NCBI GenBank assembly: GCA_027031185.1
Contig: JALVEF010000028.1
Location: 1-5,692 of the forward strand
Direction: 5' to 3'
Origin: Saprospiraceae bacterium
GTDB lineage: Bacteria > Bacteroidota > Bacteroidia > Chitinophagales > Saprospiraceae
DNA: 5,692 nucleotides
This document shows positions 5,260 through 5,692 of the stretch, in pieces. The number at the start of each line of letters is the position of its first letter. The stretch's first letter is position 1. The translations under genes and the position numbers were made by a program. The notes under the pieces are model-generated. The model was not told the DNA's origin. It ran no database searches and was given only the letters and a program-made list of their open reading frames with translations.

Positions 5260-5692
5260 ATGTATAGACGCATAATAGTCTCCGTGCTGGTGTTGCTCCT
5301 GGCAGGCGGACTTTTGTTTGCCGGTGATCCTGTCAAAGGCAAGCAGTTGTTTAAGGACAACTGTGCCGCTTGCCACCACAAAAACATGAAGGACAAGCTA
5401 GTCGGCCCCGGCCTTGGGGGCGTGCAAGAGCGCTGGGCAGACTATCCGAAGAAGGACTTGTACGACTGGATTCGCAACGCGCCGGCCATGGTAGATAAAG
5501 GCCACAAGCGTGCCGTGGAGGTGTTCAATGAGTTTAACAAGCTCCCCATGACGGCCTTCCCCAACTTGACCGATGAGGATATTGCCAATATCCTGGCCTA
5601 TGTAGATGCGGTGTACAAGGGCGAAGCCGGCCAGCCCAAAGGCGCTGGCGCGGCGGGTAGCGCCGCGCAGCTGCCGCCCAATTTTGACAAAG
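5260..5692 (+). CDS. c-type cytochrome, 3' truncated; candidate start of an alternative complex III (ActA-like) operon
   Basis: 144 codons are present and the frame runs off the right edge. Residues 1-21 are a Sec signal peptide (YRR, then a Val/Leu-rich core, with cleavage likely after LFA). The heme site is CAACH at 35-39, followed by GPGLGG. M97 in LPMTAFPNL is the likely sixth iron ligand, and NLTDEDIANILAYV is the closing helix of a class I cytochrome c domain. The protein acts in the periplasm or on the membrane surface as an electron carrier. From residue ~120 a Gly/Ala/Pro-rich linker begins, so another domain probably follows. The wording RWADYPKKDLYDWIRNAPAM and PMTAFPNLTDEDIANILAY is like cytochrome domains I recall from the first gene of Bacteroidota alternative complex III operons. 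That assignment is from memory and would need multiheme CxxCH motifs or an actB-like gene downstream. The ATG directly precedes the signal peptide; no Shine-Dalgarno sequence is seen. Confidence 0.88.
   Translation, partial: MYRRIIVSVLVLLLAGGLLFAGDPVKGKQLFKDNCAACHHKNMKDKLVGPGLGGVQERWADYPKKDLYDWIRNAPAMVDKGHKRAVEVFNEFNKLPMTAFPNLTDEDIANILAYVDAVYKGEAGQPKGAGAAGSAAQLPPNFDK

Noticed and set aside
5204..5275. A 23-codon frame overlapping the cytochrome start
   Set aside because: It is short, without a ribosome binding site or conserved feature. It could be a leader peptide but nothing supports it.

Overview
The window reads as chromosomal DNA of a Bacteroidota member, most likely in or near the Saprospiria. 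Four things support this: a C-terminal type IX secretion (T9SS) sorting domain, -7 promoter elements of the form TAnnTTTG, starts without Shine-Dalgarno sequences, and a cytochrome resembling those at the head of Bacteroidota alternative complex III operons. The placement rests on these signatures only, with no phylogeny.

Layout. (1) 2-1024 (+) is the 3' part of a secreted, T9SS-sorted protein, closed by a strong intrinsic terminator at 1052-1089. (2) 1090-1479 has no gene. (3) 1480-2079 (-) is a two-gene unit, ISC-type [2Fe-2S] ferredoxin (fdx) followed by iscX. (4) 2080-2277 is a divergent control region with a 13-bp perfect inverted repeat and a Bacteroidota-type -7 element. (5) 2278-4521 (+) is a probable two-gene operon. 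Its first gene encodes a membrane-anchored protein with two OmpA-like domains. Its second encodes a membrane-anchored coiled-coil protein with a 209-residue Val/Glu/Lys/Pro repeat and a C-terminal helix-hairpin-helix (HhH) domain. (6) 4522-5259 is about 740 bases without a gene. It holds a probable terminator, a 261-base fold-back repeat with tandem 16-mers at its apex, and two promoter-like sites sharing the 11-mer TTTGCGCCCGG. (7) 5260-5692 (+) is the 5' part of a c-type cytochrome gene, cut by the window edge.

How the genes fit together. Ferredoxin supplies electrons for iron-sulfur cluster assembly, and IscX is a small regulator or iron-binding adaptor of the cysteine desulfurase IscS. 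The ompA-like gene and the repeat/HhH gene probably make an envelope pair: one can hold peptidoglycan, while the charge pattern of the other puts its HhH domain in the cytoplasm. The cytochrome probably starts a respiratory operon that continues past the window.

The least explained items are the VEVP-repeat membrane protein, whose 14 EVP intervals are all an even number of residues, and the fold-back element at 4696-4956.
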